64,000 bases of DNA from Lotus japonicus (GCF_012489685.1 NC_080044.1:26516369-26580368), one strand, 5' to 3'; shown: positions 1 to 11,404, counted from the stretch's first letter. The notes: a model not told the origin generated them from the sequence alone. A program made the numbers and translations.

Positions 1-1927
1 TAGGATCATCTGTTACCAAATGTATTTTGCTTACATTGATTAAAGGTGAACAATAATAATACAAAACCAAACATTAATGTGTCTTAAATAAATTTAAAAC
101 TGAAATGAAATTTAATGAAGCATTGCAAGTGGATAACAATAAATGTTAGTCATAAAATATAGTTGTCTTCAATAATTATATACTTGATATATAATTAGGA
201 TATAATTCAGAATGATATTTAAATACAACTTTAAAGAAATAAGTAATGCTTAAAATTAATTAAAATAAAATGACTTAAAAGAATTTAAAGATATCATAGA
301 ATTAATAAATATATGTGGACAGAAAAACATGACTAGTTAGGAAATTTAACAAGATTCAATAATTATAGCTATTTTAGAATTTGTATCATTTAGTATAAAT
401 TTAACAAATACATTGATTCGAGTGAGAGATCTATGTGGAGAATAAAGAAATATCAGTTACAATAATACCTTGTCTTCAATATTTGAATTATTTTAAAAGA
501 ATTCGAATAATTGAACGTGAAATTTAAAGAAAGCTTTAAATGACATTTAAGATAATCAGTTACCAAATATTAGTTTCTTAAATATTTATAAATTGGAATT
601 TAAATATAGCTTTTATATGGACAATAATGATACATAAATATGTGAAATGGTGTCTAAAATGAATTTGAAACAATCATGAAATTTAATTGAAGAATGCACG
701 TGAATAATAAATAAACATCAGTTCTGGATTGTACTTCTCTATATTAGCTTTATAGCAATTTTATAATTTGAAAACTTTAACTTGGAATTGAAATTCAACT
801 TTAAAGTATATAAAAATGATTTAAGTCATTTTGAGTAAGTGTGAGAGTCTTTGCAAGAATAATTTTCATAGGCATCGATTTGAGTGTGATATCGAAGTAA
901 AAAACAAATAAACATTAATTACCAAATTAAGTTTTCTTCAATGTTTGTATTGTGCATATTGAATTTGAATAATTAAAAACAAAATTTAAATACATCTTTA
1001 TATGTCATTTAGGATCATCAATTACCAGATCTATTTTGCTTACATTGATTAAAGGTGAACAATAATAATACAAAACCAAACATTAATGTGTCTTAAATAA
1101 ATTTAAATCTGATATGAAATTTAATGTAGCAATGCAAGTGGATAAAAATAAATGTTAGTCATAAAATATAGTTGTCTTCAATAATTATATACTTGATATA
1201 TAATTAGGATATAGTTCAGAATGATATTTAAATACAACTTTAAAGAATTAAGTAATGCTTAAAATTAATTAAAATAAAATGACTTAAATGAATTTAAAGA
1301 TATCATAGAATTAATAAATATATGTGGACATGAAAAATGACTAGTTAGGAAATTTAACAAAATTCAATAATTATAGCTATTTTAGAATTTGTGTCATTTA
1401 GTATAAATTTAAAAAATACATTGATTCGAGTGAGAGATCTATGTAGAGAATAAAGAAATATCAGTTACAATAATACCTTGTCTTCAATATTTGAATTATT
1501 TTAAAAGAATTCGAATAATTGAACGTGAAATTTAAAGAAAGCTTTAAATGACATTTAAGATAATCAGTTACCAAATATTACTTTCTTAAATATTAATAAA
1601 TTGGAATTTAAATGTACCTTTTATATGGACAATAATGATCCGTAAATATGTGAAATGGTGTCTAAAATGAATTTGAAACAATCATGAAATTTAATTGAAG
1701 AATGCACGTGAATAATAAATAAACATCAGTTCTGGATTGTACTTCTCTATATTAGCTTTATAGCAATTTTATAATTTGAATACTTTAACTTGGAATTGAA
1801 ATTCAGCTTTAAAGTATATAAAAATGATTAAAGTCATTTTGAGTAAATGTGAGAGTCTTTGCAAGAATAATTTCCATATGCATCGATTTGAGTGTGATAT
1901 CGAAGTAAAAACCAAATAAACATTAAT
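1..1927. repeat. AT-rich satellite, about 1.01-kb units (block 1)
   Basis: Direct tandem repetition is visible: the phrase around TAGGATCATC..TTACATTGATTAAAGGTGAAC at 1 recurs at 1010 with a few substitutions. Two consecutive units are present, the second cut at 1927 by a solo LTR. The sequence is very AT-rich with no coding potential. Within a unit, four diverged modules share a TCTTCAAT..ATTTAAA..CTTTAAA signature, seen near 166, 474, 730 (diverged) and 935. Positions 1923-1927 (TTAAT) are the target site duplicated by the solo LTR insertion. Confidence 0.95.
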
Positions 1928-3951
1928 TGTGACGACCAAACTCACACCCTACCTAACTATAAAATAAGAATATCTTCAGAGAAAAACACTTTTATTGATG
2001 AACTTTGAAGAAGTACAAGACCTTTGGGTCAGAATTCATCGATGTCCAATTGATAGTCTGAGAACGTCTCCAGGAAAGTTAGCCGCGCTAAGCGTCATTA
2101 AAAGCAATTCCTTTCCTTAGACAAGACGTCCCAAAGTCTCGCATGAACTCCTCTGAAACTTCCCCGACTACTTTGACTGCCTTGTTTACAACCAAAACCA
2201 CAGCTTTCACACTTATTTTACAGTCTGATAGAGCGCGAGTCCAGTCGTACACGTTTTCCTCCATCAGCTGGTCTTTATTCTACTCGAACACTCCCGTATA
2301 TTTACAACTATTTACAGGTTGCCCTGCCTTGACCACTTTTCACTCGAGATCTTTCTCCTCAAACTCCGTCCCTAAGTTGTTCAATTAGAACAACCAATCA
2401 AAACAAGAAAACCAGAGAACAAGAGGGGTGAGAAGCAATCCAACACACTCACATAGGAGAAACAGTGTAAAATAAATAAGCAAGTAAATCCAGTAAAAAG
2501 TAATAACGCATCCAACAAAATCATCCAAGATTTCAACACACTCTAGACGAGGATGTGGGCCCAACATTCTCCAGGAAAGTCACCGAGAAGCCGCTCGGCA
2601 AGATGATCCTCGGAGGGCCTGCAGTGTGAATTAGGTTCCGGATGGGACAAACCTCATCATCACCTGTTGGTAGGTCCCACCTAACCACACCCCAAGGACC
2701 GCAACCCTTACGGTATCCCCTAGATCTCACAGCGTTACCCAATGGCACAGCCTGGCCTTGACTGTCCAGTTGGGTCCACTGACCTTTCCTGCTCATAGAG
2801 TATCCACAAGCCAATAGAAATCTCTTGGAATTATTCTGAGAATTGATCAAATAATATTTTCTTTTAAAAATCGGGATGCCTCAAAAAAATGTTTAAGAAA
2901 AATTCGGAGGCTCCTTCTTCGAGTCAATTCTCAGGAATAAATCCCGTTTGAAATAATCATTTTTGAAAACAAATAGGACCCAAGGGAGGTCCAACACCTA
3001 TTTATTCACACTATACTCCCTCATGAGTTGAGCATTCTCCCCCCCTTACCTTTCTTCGAAAAATCCTCCGATCGATTATCTTCTCGTCTCTTGAAACCCT
3101 ATCAAACCAAGTTAATTTTCCGAACCGAATATGTATATGGAACCTATGGAAGACAAGGATTTGAACTATGCAAGAAAATCCAAGTTCTGAGCAGTTTTCC
3201 GGTGAGCTCGCCGGAGAAGGTGGTGGTTGGCGGCGGAGCTCCGGCAAGAGGGTGGAGTTAAGGGTGGAAACCGATTGGAAAAGCTTCCTCTCACTCCCAG
3301 GAACTCAATGTTATAGGTGGGTAGCTGAAAAGGTCTCTGGTTTGGCCAAAACGATGAACACCGTGAAGCTTTTCCGGTCAACAATGGCAGAATGAAATCT
3401 AGACTTCCAAACTTCAAAATTCTTGCACGAATAGCTTCCTGGTGAAATTCGAAGCAAAATAGACTCTTGGTTCGACAAAATTGATGGAGATTTGAGGGAG
3501 AACCGAGAGCTTAAAGTTTCGGAATTTCTTGAGCTCGGTTGGGTGTTTTGTGGTGGTTTTTGGGCGGAGAAGATGTTAGGGAAGGCTTTAGGAGGCTGAG
3601 GGGAAGGTTTAGCAAGGATTTGGAGGCTTGGGTTGCTCTAATTTGAGCTGGTTTGAACTTGAACTTCGTGGTGGTATTTATAGACAAAACCAGGGACCAA
3701 AGTTTGAATTAAAACTATTTCTGAAATCACGGTTAGGTCCTTCAGAGTTAGGTAGGTTCGCAGTTTAGTCCTTCCTGAAATAATTTTTTATTCTCATCCT
3801 TATCCTTTGAATTCTCTAGAACTTGATTTCATCCTTATCCTTATCTTGATTTTTATTTTTATTTTATTATACTATAATAATTGCATTAATAATAATACTA
3901 ATTAAAATACTCCTATTATTTCTAGTTGAGGGAAAAATTTAGGTCGTTACA
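1928..3951 (-). mobile_element. Solo LTR of gypsy family A
   Basis: The segment begins TGTGACGACC and ends GGTCGTTACA, and is flanked by the 5-bp duplication TTAAT (1923-1927 and 3952-3956). Removing the LTR and one TTAAT restores the satellite phrase seen elsewhere, so the ends are exact. It is homologous to the three LTRs at 25259, 31187 and 37315 but 2024 bp long instead of about 2555. It lacks a block of roughly 445 bp that in the others holds GGCGGC/GCCGAC repeats (junction near 3080), about 53 bp near 2550 and about 30 bp near 3745. A minus-strand TATA-like box (reverse complement of 3672-3684) is kept. Solo LTRs arise by recombination between the two LTRs of a full element. The strand is taken from the full family A copies. 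The small open frames inside are chance. Confidence 0.93.
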
Positions 3952-4092
3952 TTAATTACTAAATTAAGTTTTCTTCAAAGTTTGTATTGTGCATATTGAA
4001 ATTGAATCATCGAAAATGAAATTTAAATATATCTTTATATCTCATTTAGGATCATCTGTTACCAAATCTATTTTGCTTACATTGATTAAAGG
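3952..4092. repeat. AT-rich satellite (block 2, short)
   Basis: A short stretch of the 1.01-kb satellite remains between the solo LTR and element D. It begins with the duplicated TTAAT and ends with AAAGG (4088-4092), the target site of element D. Satellite sequence resumes in phase at 11686 with AAAGGTGAAC. Confidence 0.93.
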
Positions 4093-4371
4093 TGTTCTGG
4101 GAATGAACATTGAGGGAAGGTATAGTACCAAAGGGTGGAGAGATTGTGCTAGGGAGAGAGAGTAAGAGAGAGAATGCTGAATTTCATGTGTTATTTTATC
4201 AAATGAGCCAAAAGTCCCTTACAATTGATAACTACCTCCTATTTATAGAGCTTGGGTACTACCTATTGGGCCAATTGGGCCTCCGAGATCAAGGCCCATC
4301 TGAAGTCCAGGGCCCCGCCTCAGGGCGGGATACATGCTGGGCGTTGCCCCTCTAGGGGCTCGCCCAGTCCA
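4093..4371 (-). repeat. 3' LTR of element D
   Basis: It starts TGTTCTGGG and ends GTCCA in plus-strand orientation and matches 11407-11685. A minus-strand TATA box (CTATAAATAG, complement of 4239-4248) lies inside. No clear polypurine tract is seen next to its inner edge, which is unusual and may reflect the adjoining 155-bp duplication. Confidence 0.92.
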
Positions 4372-4581
4372 CTAGTCCACAAGACACCGAGCTCGAGGTA
4401 CGAGAGCTAAGGGTGTCTTTTAAATGCAATTGGGCCTCCGAGATCAAGGCCCATCTGAAGTCCAGGGCCCCGCCTCAGGGCGGGATACATGCTGGGCGTT
4501 GCCCCTCTAGGGGCTCGCCCAGTCCACTAGTCCACAAGACACCGAGCTCGAGGTACGAGAGCCAAGGGTGTCTTTTAAACG
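4272..4581. repeat. 155-bp tandem duplication across the LTR edge
   Basis: Positions 4272-4426 and 4427-4581 are almost identical direct copies, starting CAATTGGGCCTCCGAG. The unit spans the last 100 bp of the 3' LTR and 55 bp of internal sequence. The related element E has only a single copy of this region (about 62765-62920), so the duplication is specific to D or its subfamily. Confidence 0.9.
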
Positions 4582-5395
4582 CTGTTACATGTCTTATCGT
4601 ACACCGGAATCTACCCACAAAAGATGCTGAGATTGTCGCCAACATGGCGTGAGCAAAAGGAAACTAGCATTTCAGTTACCCAATCCACTGACTTAACGAG
4701 CGAACAGAGCTTGCAAGTCCACAAGTCCGCAAGCGGCGAGAACGACTACTCTGTATTGGTGATAAGTTGGAGCAGGTGTATGATCGCTCGCCGGCGGGAA
4801 AGGTGGCAGGCATGGGTCATGTGCCGATCATTCAATCATTGACTGGCGGTGACCCCGGCGAGAGACTGAACTTCGTTGTTGGTGTCAATCGTCAGGCGAT
4901 GGCGTTTGATCCTTATAGTGGCGAGGCTTTCCGCGCTTTCCCTTATTTTAAAACCCTTTCAAATTTCAATCTGCCTCACGTGGCTGCCCCACGTGATGTG
5001 TTGGTTACATCAATTTCCCTCTTTCTCCGTAACCGTCACTTCACCTTTCATAACCGTCCCATCGTGCGTAGTAACTCCCCTTTGCACGCGACCCACCTCC
5101 CCAAAACCATCATGACTTCCAACCTTCCACACGCGTCCAACACGCGTCACCCTTCCAGCTTCTCCCCTTCTCCTATAAAAACCCTTCTTCCCCACTGTCA
5201 TCCCTTTCCGAGACCCTTCTCACTTCCCTAATCGCTTACCAAACTCCTTCTGCCCACTTCCGCTCCGGAGCCGTCGCTTATCACCCTTTCCGCTACCCAC
5301 TCTTCACATCCTACTCCGGTGAGTCCCCTTGTCCTTATCTTTACATCGCACACATACTGATCTTTTCCTTTCTTTCACTTCACTGTCTTCTAAAA
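4582..5395 (+). promoter_or_regulatory. Promoter and 5' leader of the antisense gene in D
   Basis: This stretch has no long open frame of its own. A TATA box (CTATAAAAAC, 5173-5182) lies about 220 bp before the start codon at 5396, and the text between is C/T-rich as plant leaders often are. A CACGTG-type G-box core is seen near 4978 and again near 4990. A GTGAGT donor-like site sits near 5319, but no convincing acceptor was found before the start codon. Promoter function is inference from the motifs and their position. Confidence 0.6.
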
Positions 5396-7940
5396 ATGGC
5401 TTCAAACCCTACCTCCCCTAATCACTCTTCTTCCTCCTCCGAAAGCGACCCTGACTCCACCGCTGCCGGCGGCCTCCGTTTAGAGGTTCCGGAGATCCCA
5501 GCTCACCGACTAAAAACCTACGCCACTCTGCCCCTTCCAGTCCAAGTAGCCCCCAAACACGAGGCTATAGATCAACCTTCCATCTTCCAAGACAGCGATC
5601 CCATTGTGCAATTCGTGAACTCCCTGGGTGGCTTGTCCAATGACGATGAGTTTAACGCCAAACTCAGGATCTGGGTTTGCAGTCCCGGGGATCGCCCCTG
5701 GCTTCACAAGCCAGACGGCGACGTAAAGAGATCCCATTTCTTCTTTGCGTACGAATACATGTTTAGCGAGCTTGGAATCAGGCTTCCTTTCTCGCCCTTT
5801 GTCCAAACCGTCCTCCGCGACATCAACGCGGCTCCCTGTCAACTCCACCCTAACGCCTGGGCTTTCATTCGATGTTTTGAAATCCTAAGCGCCGCTGTCG
5901 GCATCGCCCCATCCCCCACCAGTTTCTTCTACCTTTACGACGTCGACTCCAAGTCCATCAAAAACAAAGGATGGATTTCCTTGAAGGCCCGAGCCGGCCG
6001 GAAGTGTTTGCATCCTCACAAAAGTAACGCGAAGTCCTCCTTCGCACGAAAGTACTTCCGTGTGGCGGTTCATCCCGCCTACCCAGAGGCATTCACCCTC
6101 AGAGACGGGACCGCCCTCTTTCCACTTTATTGGACGGAGAAGCCCAACGGGATCACCGATCCTTCAGAGGAATCCTTGTCCGCCACCGATAAAGCCTTTC
6201 TTGATCTCCTTGCCCCACTTCCCATCCTTGACTGCACAACAGTCCTTGAGGGCGCTGACCTCTCAAGAACTCCCAAATACTTAGGTTGCCCATAGCTCAC
6301 TTTTATTATTGACATTTCCTTTCTCGACTCCTATGTTGTCACTGATCGTTTTTTTTATTGTTACAGAAGATATGAATTTCACGAACGCCGAGCTCCTGAA
6401 GGCCCGTGAGAGGAGAATGGCTCGCTTTTCCCCAAAATTCAACACTGAAGGCGACGCGAAAAAACGGGGCGGTGCTGAGAACCAAGCCGAGAGCACCAAA
6501 GCCCCCAAGAGGAGAAGATTGACCAAAACCTCCTCCGGCGCCGGCACATCCAACCCTGGCGCTCAGCCCACCACTGCTGCTGCGCCTAAAGGCAAAAATG
6601 TCGCTGAAGCCTCCATCGCCGCAGCTACCGAGCCAACCGCCGTACCAGCTTCTACTCCTGCCTCCGCCGGTGCGACCGCTGCTGTTGCCGCTGAGTCCTC
6701 AGTTGGCGCCACAGCCGCCTCCGCCGGCGTTAACGCCACAAAAGCTGCTGCGTCTTCCGACACTCCTATTGAAGAGAAGGAAAAAGAAAATGAAACCCCA
6801 AAGTCTCCCCCTCACCAAGAGGCGCCTCCTAGCCCGCCCCCAACACGTGATGCGGGCTCCATGCCTTCCCCGCCTCATCAAGGGGAAAAATCCCGTCCTG
6901 GCGCTGCCACTACCTCTGAAGCGGCTCAAATTGAACAAGCCCCTGCTCCCGAGGTCGGTTCTTCAAGCTATTATAATATGCTCCCCAACGCCATTGAACC
7001 CTCAGAATTCTTACTTGCTGGTCTCAACCGTGACGTCATAGAAAAAGAAGTTTTGAGTCGGGGCCTGAATGATACCAAGGAGGAGACTCTTGCTTGCCTC
7101 CTACGCGCTGGGTGCATCTTTGCTCACACGTTTGAGAAGTTCAATGCCGCCAACGTTGAAGCTGAGCGGTTGAAGGCCGAAAGTGCTAAGCATCAAGAAG
7201 CCGCCGCTGCTTGGGAAAAGCGTTTCGACAAACTAGCGACGCAGGCAGGAAAAGACAAAGTCTATGCCGACAAGATGATTGGCACGGCGGGGATTAAAAT
7301 CGGCGAGCTGGAGGATCAGCTGGCGCTGATGAAGGAAGAAGCAGATGAGCTTGATGCAAGCCTTCAAGCTTGCAAGAAGGAGAAAGAGCAAGCTGAGAAG
7401 GACTTGATCGCCCGAGGCGAGGCGCTGATTGCTAAGGAGTCAGAGCTTGTCGTTCTGTGCGCTGAGCTGGAGTTAGTGAAAAAAGCGTTGGCGGAGCAAG
7501 AGAAAAAGTCTGCGGAGTCCTTGGCCTTGGCGAAATCTGACATGGAGGCGGTGATGCAGGCTACATCCGAGGAGATCAAGAAAGCGACCGAAACCCACGC
7601 CGAGGCCCTCGCCACGAAAGATGCTGAGATTGCTTCCCAACTAGCAAAGATCAAAAGTCTAGAGGACGAGCTGGCGACTGAGAAGGCCAAAGCCATTGAG
7701 GCGAGGGAACAAGCCGCTGACATCGCCCTTGACAACCGCGAGCGCGGTTTCTACCTCGCCAAAGATCAGGCCCAACATTTGTACCCGAACTTTGACTTTA
7801 GCGCCATGGGAGTAATGAAAGAGATAACCACCGCAGGACTGGTTGGTCCCGACGATCCTCCCCTGATTGACCAAAACCTCTGGACAGCGACTGAAGAAGA
7901 AGAGGAAGAAGAAGAACAGGAGAAAGAAAACAATGAATAA
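5396..7940 (+). CDS. Antisense spliced gene with putative gypsy-type transposon domain
   Basis: Two exons, 5396-6284 and 6367-7940, join across an 82-nt GT..AG intron to give 2463 nt, an exact 820-residue frame plus stop. The start context is AAAAATGGCT. Residues about 110-200 (HFFFAYEYMF through FFYLYDV) resemble the plant domain called putative gypsy type transposon (Pfam PF04195). A low-complexity Ala/Pro/Ser/Thr part follows. Residues about 555-760 are Glu/Lys/Ala-rich heptad-like coiled coil, and the C-terminus is an acidic Glu run. It runs opposite to gag and lies next to the 3' LTR, where Tat elements are known to carry extra antisense ORFs. A diverged relative sits in element E at 63502-64000. 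Its molecular function is not known to me. Confidence 0.8.
6285..6366 (+). other. 82-nt intron of the antisense gene
   Basis: The donor is CTTAG|GTTGCC and the acceptor TTGTTACAG|AAGATATG, with a T-rich tract before the acceptor. Unspliced, the first frame stops at 6293-6295 and the second runs from 6309. Splicing joins G plus AA into a Glu codon and keeps one frame through to the stop at 7938-7940. The exon total is divisible by three. Confidence 0.75.
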
Positions 7941-8104
7941 TGTAATTTTAACATTACTTTAGCTTTTACTGTCACCTTGTAGTGTACTTTTCCGCCATTC
8001 GTCTATGTTTAAGCAACCCTTCGCCATAGCTTTTTATATCGCCGTTGGATATTTTGTAAATCATGTTGGAATGCTTCCGCCAAACATTTTTAGTCGCCAC
8101 TATT
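7941..8104. other. 3' flank of the antisense gene
   Basis: T-rich non-coding sequence follows the antisense stop codon (for example TTTATATC near 8030). It could hold a polyadenylation signal, but none is convincing. It leads into the minisatellite. Confidence 0.5.
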
Positions 8105-8431
8105 TTGCGGTAGGTCGCTACCCTCATTTTTGGCGGTAGGTCGCAACCCTCTTGCGGTAGGTCGCGACCCTCTTGCGGTAGGTCGCCACCATTTTGCGGT
8201 AGGTCGCTACCCTCTTTTTTGGCGGTAGGTCGCGACCCTTTAGCGGTAGGTCGCCATCCTCTTGCGGTAGGTCGCGACCCTCTTGCGGTAGGTCGCCACC
8301 CTTAGCGGTAGGTCGCCACCCTTTTGGCGACTTTTGTGTGTCTAAACTGAGTCTTACAGGTCGCCACCCATAGCGTTTGGTCGCCACCCTTTGGCATGAG
8401 GTCACCACCCTAGCGGTAGGTCGCCACCCTT
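8105..8431. repeat. Minisatellite, GGTAGGTCGC units
   Basis: About fourteen imperfect direct units of roughly 19-24 bp are seen, each with a core GCGGTAGGTCGC followed by CACCCT, GACCCT or TACCCT. The last few units are more diverged (AGGTCGCCACCC, TTGGTCGCCACC). The minus strand is open across the block with a repetitive peptide, which is a by-product of the repeat. It lies between the convergent gag and antisense genes. Tat-lineage elements are known to carry variable tandem repeats in their 3' untranslated region. Confidence 0.93.
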
Positions 8432-9081
8432 GGTGTGATCGTCCCATTTCGGGACTCAAAGTGCTTTGGGTTCCAATGGCCAGTTGGATTACCAAAGCGG
8501 TGCTCAGTAGAATGGGCAATTTGTACCCCACACATCGCCAATGAATCCGGTTGTTACGTGGGCTTTTCCGGGGCTAATTTAGTTCATCGTGAAACTTGTT
8601 TCACTTTGTAACTAAATCGCGCCATCAGGAGCTTGTCCCACCCAATAACAAACCGCTTATGGAAGAGTCTTCCAAGTTTCACAAAACTTTAATGGTGTGC
8701 CCCAATTCACCCGCTCTTTCTCTTTGATCCGATTTGCTCCTCTCTGTCTGAATCAAAACCAGTGAAGACAATATAACTTTTAATACCAACTTCAAAATAA
8801 GAAAATTAGGAAATACAACAACTGAGAAGGGAATCAAATGAAAGACGGAGGAAAAGTTTGAAGGAATTGGAAAAATTTGTTGGCCAGCGATCTTAACCAT
8901 AGCAACGCTTTACTCGCCAAACTTCCATGGCCAAAATAAAACGTGCCCACCAGAATTCCGCCGCCGGAGTAAAACGTGCTTGCTAGATTCCAACGCCAAC
9001 GACATTCTCTCGCCGTCGAACTCCATCGCCAACAACACTAGCTCGCCAAAGCAAACGTGCTCGCCAGAATTTGCTCACCTC
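8432..9081. other. Spacer between minisatellite and gag stop
   Basis: No coding feature could be supported. Near 8920-9070 short phrases such as CTCGCCA and ACGTGC recur irregularly (ACTCGCCAAAC, GCTCGCCAAAG, GCTCGCCAGAA). This is where pol would be expected in a complete Tat element, and none of it remains. Confidence 0.55.
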
Positions 9082-11289
9082 CTAATCGAGATTTTCATCC
9101 GAAGCTTCGATTTCATAACATCTATGACCAACCAACGCACTCTTCTTGCCGTACAAGTTAAGGCAATTATTGTAACACTCCCTCGCCATCTTCTGGTCCA
9201 CTTTCAGCTTTCCCACCTTTCCACTGCTTAGCGGATACTTGACCGCCAAGTGGGCTGTCGAAATTACAGCACAAAGGCGATTCAACGTATTTCGCCCAAT
9301 GATGACATTGTAGGATGCTACCACCTGGAGAACCAGATACCTTACCTTCAAAACCCTAGCACACTCGTCTTCCCCAAATATTGTGTCTAGATCAATGTAT
9401 CCCCGCACCATTACTTGCTCCCCCGCGAAACCTACCAAGGTTCCCACGTACGGAGTTAGATCATTGTCAGTTAGTCCCAACTTGTCAAATGCATCACCAT
9501 AGATAATATCAGCCGAACTACCCTGATCCAGGAGTACCCTTCTAATGTTGAAACTGTTCATCCTTAACTGCACCACAATCGGGTCGTCCTTATGAGGCTT
9601 TATCCCCTCAAAGTCCGCCATCGAGATTGTTATGTCAGGGTGTACGAATCCAAAAGCGACCTCATGAACGGAATTTACGGCACGAACATGGCGTTTACGC
9701 GCCGCGTGAGTGTCGCCACCGCCGCCAAATCCCCCGGCGATGGTGTTGATGGTCCCGACGGGCGGTCCTGAGTGTCGAGCGAACGTGTCATCAGCCTCTT
9801 TTGTGGCGATAGCCGCTGATTCTTGTTTTTTCTTGCCCTTAGTGTCCGCTCGCTCCTCCTCCCGCTTGTGCACTTTGTTTTGATCGCCTCCATTGCGCCA
9901 CTGGCCTTGACGATTTCCTTGATATCCCGCCCGGATCAACTTGTCAATCTCCCGCTGCAAAGTCCAACAGTCATCCGTATCATGCCCGGCGGACCGGTGG
10001 AACTCGCACCACTTCTTGGGATTGGCGTCCCGTGGCTGATACTTTGGGGCCTCCGGCTCATCCACTAGATTTGCGTCGCTTGCCCCTCGGAGCGTATCCG
10101 ATACATCTGTGTTCATCACCATATCAGTTTCCTCCCGCTGGCGATGAGACTTAGATTGCCAAGGCCGACGTTGTTCATAATCATCGCGCCGTGGATACAA
10201 CTGTTCCTTGGTCGGTTTGAATACCGACTTCCCCTTACCCGGCTTCTGCTGTTTGCCTTCCCCCTCATCTTCGCCGCTCCTATCTTTTTCCACGCGCTTG
10301 GGCGACGTGTCGCCCTTTTCCAACTTCGCGCGCTTTCTTTTGAAAGCGTCGTCCTCCTCGTCGAGAATATAAGTGCTGGCACGAGCACGCATCTCTCCCA
10401 TCGAGCGCGCCGGCTTACGTGTCAATTTGCTGTTCAACCCTCCCGGCAGCAAACCGTTTTTAAATGCTAAAGCACAAGCTCGAGGCTCCTCGTCCTCTAC
10501 CTTTACCGACGCCGCGCTATACCTTGCCATGTACTCTTTCAGTGACTCCCCTTCCTGCTGGCGAATATTGTATAGATCATTGATTGTCACCGGCTGATTC
10601 TTATTTGCCGAGAATTGCACTAGAAACTTGGATGAGAAGTCTCTGAAATTTGAAATCGATCCACGCGGCAAAGTTGTGAACCATGCCATCGCCGTCGATT
10701 TGAACGTCGATGGAAACATCCTGCACTTCACCGCATCTGACGCCGCAATTATCACCATCTTCGTATTAAAATACAGAAGATGATCTTTCGGATCGGAATC
10801 TCCGCTGTAAGAATCCAGAACTAACGTTTTCATGTTATCCGGAATCACCACATTCTCAACATCTTCCGAGAACGGACGGAACTCAGCCACGGAGTCTGCT
10901 TCTCTGCTTCCATCATCTCGCTGCTCGCGACGGTAGAAATCCAACTGAGCCTGTAGATGCTCATTCCGCTGCTGGATGTTGCCAATACTGCGCAGCAAAT
11001 GGCGCCATTGCTCCTGTGTCACCGCCGGCTGTTGCTCCGGAGCAGGTGAATTCTCTGGTGAGCGCTCCAGAGATCCCTCCTGTGAAGGCGATGGAGGAGG
11101 TGGTGGTGATGGAAGAGGAGAAGGCGACTGTACTCCTGTCGTTCGTACCGGAGAATCCAGGTCCACACGATGAGGCCGCCGAGGCGGCGAAATCCGCTGT
11201 CGCATTGGTGAATGATGCTGCCTCCTGCGTCGAGTCTCCATCCAAACCAGAAACGATGCAAACTCGATCAGAGAACCAACACTAGTCAC
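9082..11289 (-). CDS. gag: Gag-protease polyprotein of element D (Tat type)
   Basis: 735 codons; the first Met is used here, though Met17 is an equally possible start. A basic, Pro/Ser-rich N-terminus is followed by a retrotransposon gag (capsid) region at about residues 150-270, with the usual DPKDHL and CRMFP..AMAWF motifs. A short zinc-knuckle-like motif CEFHRSAGHDTDDC (residues 428-441) follows, in the form typical of Tat elements. Next comes an aspartic protease domain with the active-site phrase LLDQGSSADI, catalytic Asp at residue 588. The frame ends shortly after the protease. Gag forms the virus-like particle and the protease cuts it. RT and integrase are missing, so the element depends on a relative. 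The gene is intact. Confidence 0.9.
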   Translation of the reverse strand: MTSVGSLIEFASFLVWMETRRRRQHHSPMRQRISPPRRPHRVDLDSPVRTTGVQSPSPLPSPPPPPSPSQEGSLERSPENSPAPEQQPAVTQEQWRHLLRSIGNIQQRNEHLQAQLDFYRREQRDDGSREADSVAEFRPFSEDVENVVIPDNMKTLVLDSYSGDSDPKDHLLYFNTKMVIIAASDAVKCRMFPSTFKSTAMAWFTTLPRGSISNFRDFSSKFLVQFSANKNQPVTINDLYNIRQQEGESLKEYMARYSAASVKVEDEEPRACALAFKNGLLPGGLNSKLTRKPARSMGEMRARASTYILDEEDDAFKRKRAKLEKGDTSPKRVEKDRSGEDEGEGKQQKPGKGKSVFKPTKEQLYPRRDDYEQRRPWQSKSHRQREETDMVMNTDVSDTLRGASDANLVDEPEAPKYQPRDANPKKWCEFHRSAGHDTDDCWTLQREIDKLIRAGYQGNRQGQWRNGGDQNKVHKREEERADTKGKKKQESAAIATKEADDTFARHSGPPVGTINTIAGGFGGGGDTHAARKRHVRAVNSVHEVAFGFVHPDITISMADFEGIKPHKDDPIVVQLRMNSFNIRRVLLDQGSSADIIYGDAFDKLGLTDNDLTPYVGTLVGFAGEQVMVRGYIDLDTIFGEDECARVLKVRYLVLQVVASYNVIIGRNTLNRLCAVISTAHLAVKYPLSSGKVGKLKVDQKMARECYNNCLNLYGKKSALVGHRCYEIEASDENLD

Positions 11290-11386
11290 AGAATCAAAAT
11301 CAGAAAACCAGAGAATTGCCTAATCACAATCAGAGGTAACTTCATGCACAATCAATCCACGTGAATGGGAGTAGAAAGTTTTCGAT

Positions 11387-11404
11387 TCCCCACAGACGGC
11401 GCCA
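11387..11404 (-). promoter_or_regulatory. Primer-binding site of element D
   Basis: On the minus strand, two bases after the LTR end, the sequence reads TGGCGCCGTCTGTGGGGA, which would pair with the 3' end of a tRNA ending in GGCGCCA. The form is common in Tat-type gypsy elements. I do not assign the tRNA. It sets the orientation of the element. Confidence 0.85.

Noticed and set aside
2143..2388. 81-codon frame repeated at 25474, 31402 and 37530
   Set aside because: It lies inside every family A LTR, so its recurrence is due to the LTR, not to a gene. Composition is Ser/Thr-rich and no start or promoter context supports it.
4110..4355. 81-codon frame repeated at 11424
   Set aside because: It is contained in the D LTR and runs against the LTR's own transcription direction. 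No independent support.
8105..8431. CRISPR-like array of regular repeats
   Set aside because: Units are contiguous without unique spacers, in a plant retrotransposon. It is a minisatellite.
8124..8531. 135-codon minus-strand frame with repeated peptide
   Set aside because: It is a translation of the minisatellite; any frame without a stop in the unit stays open.
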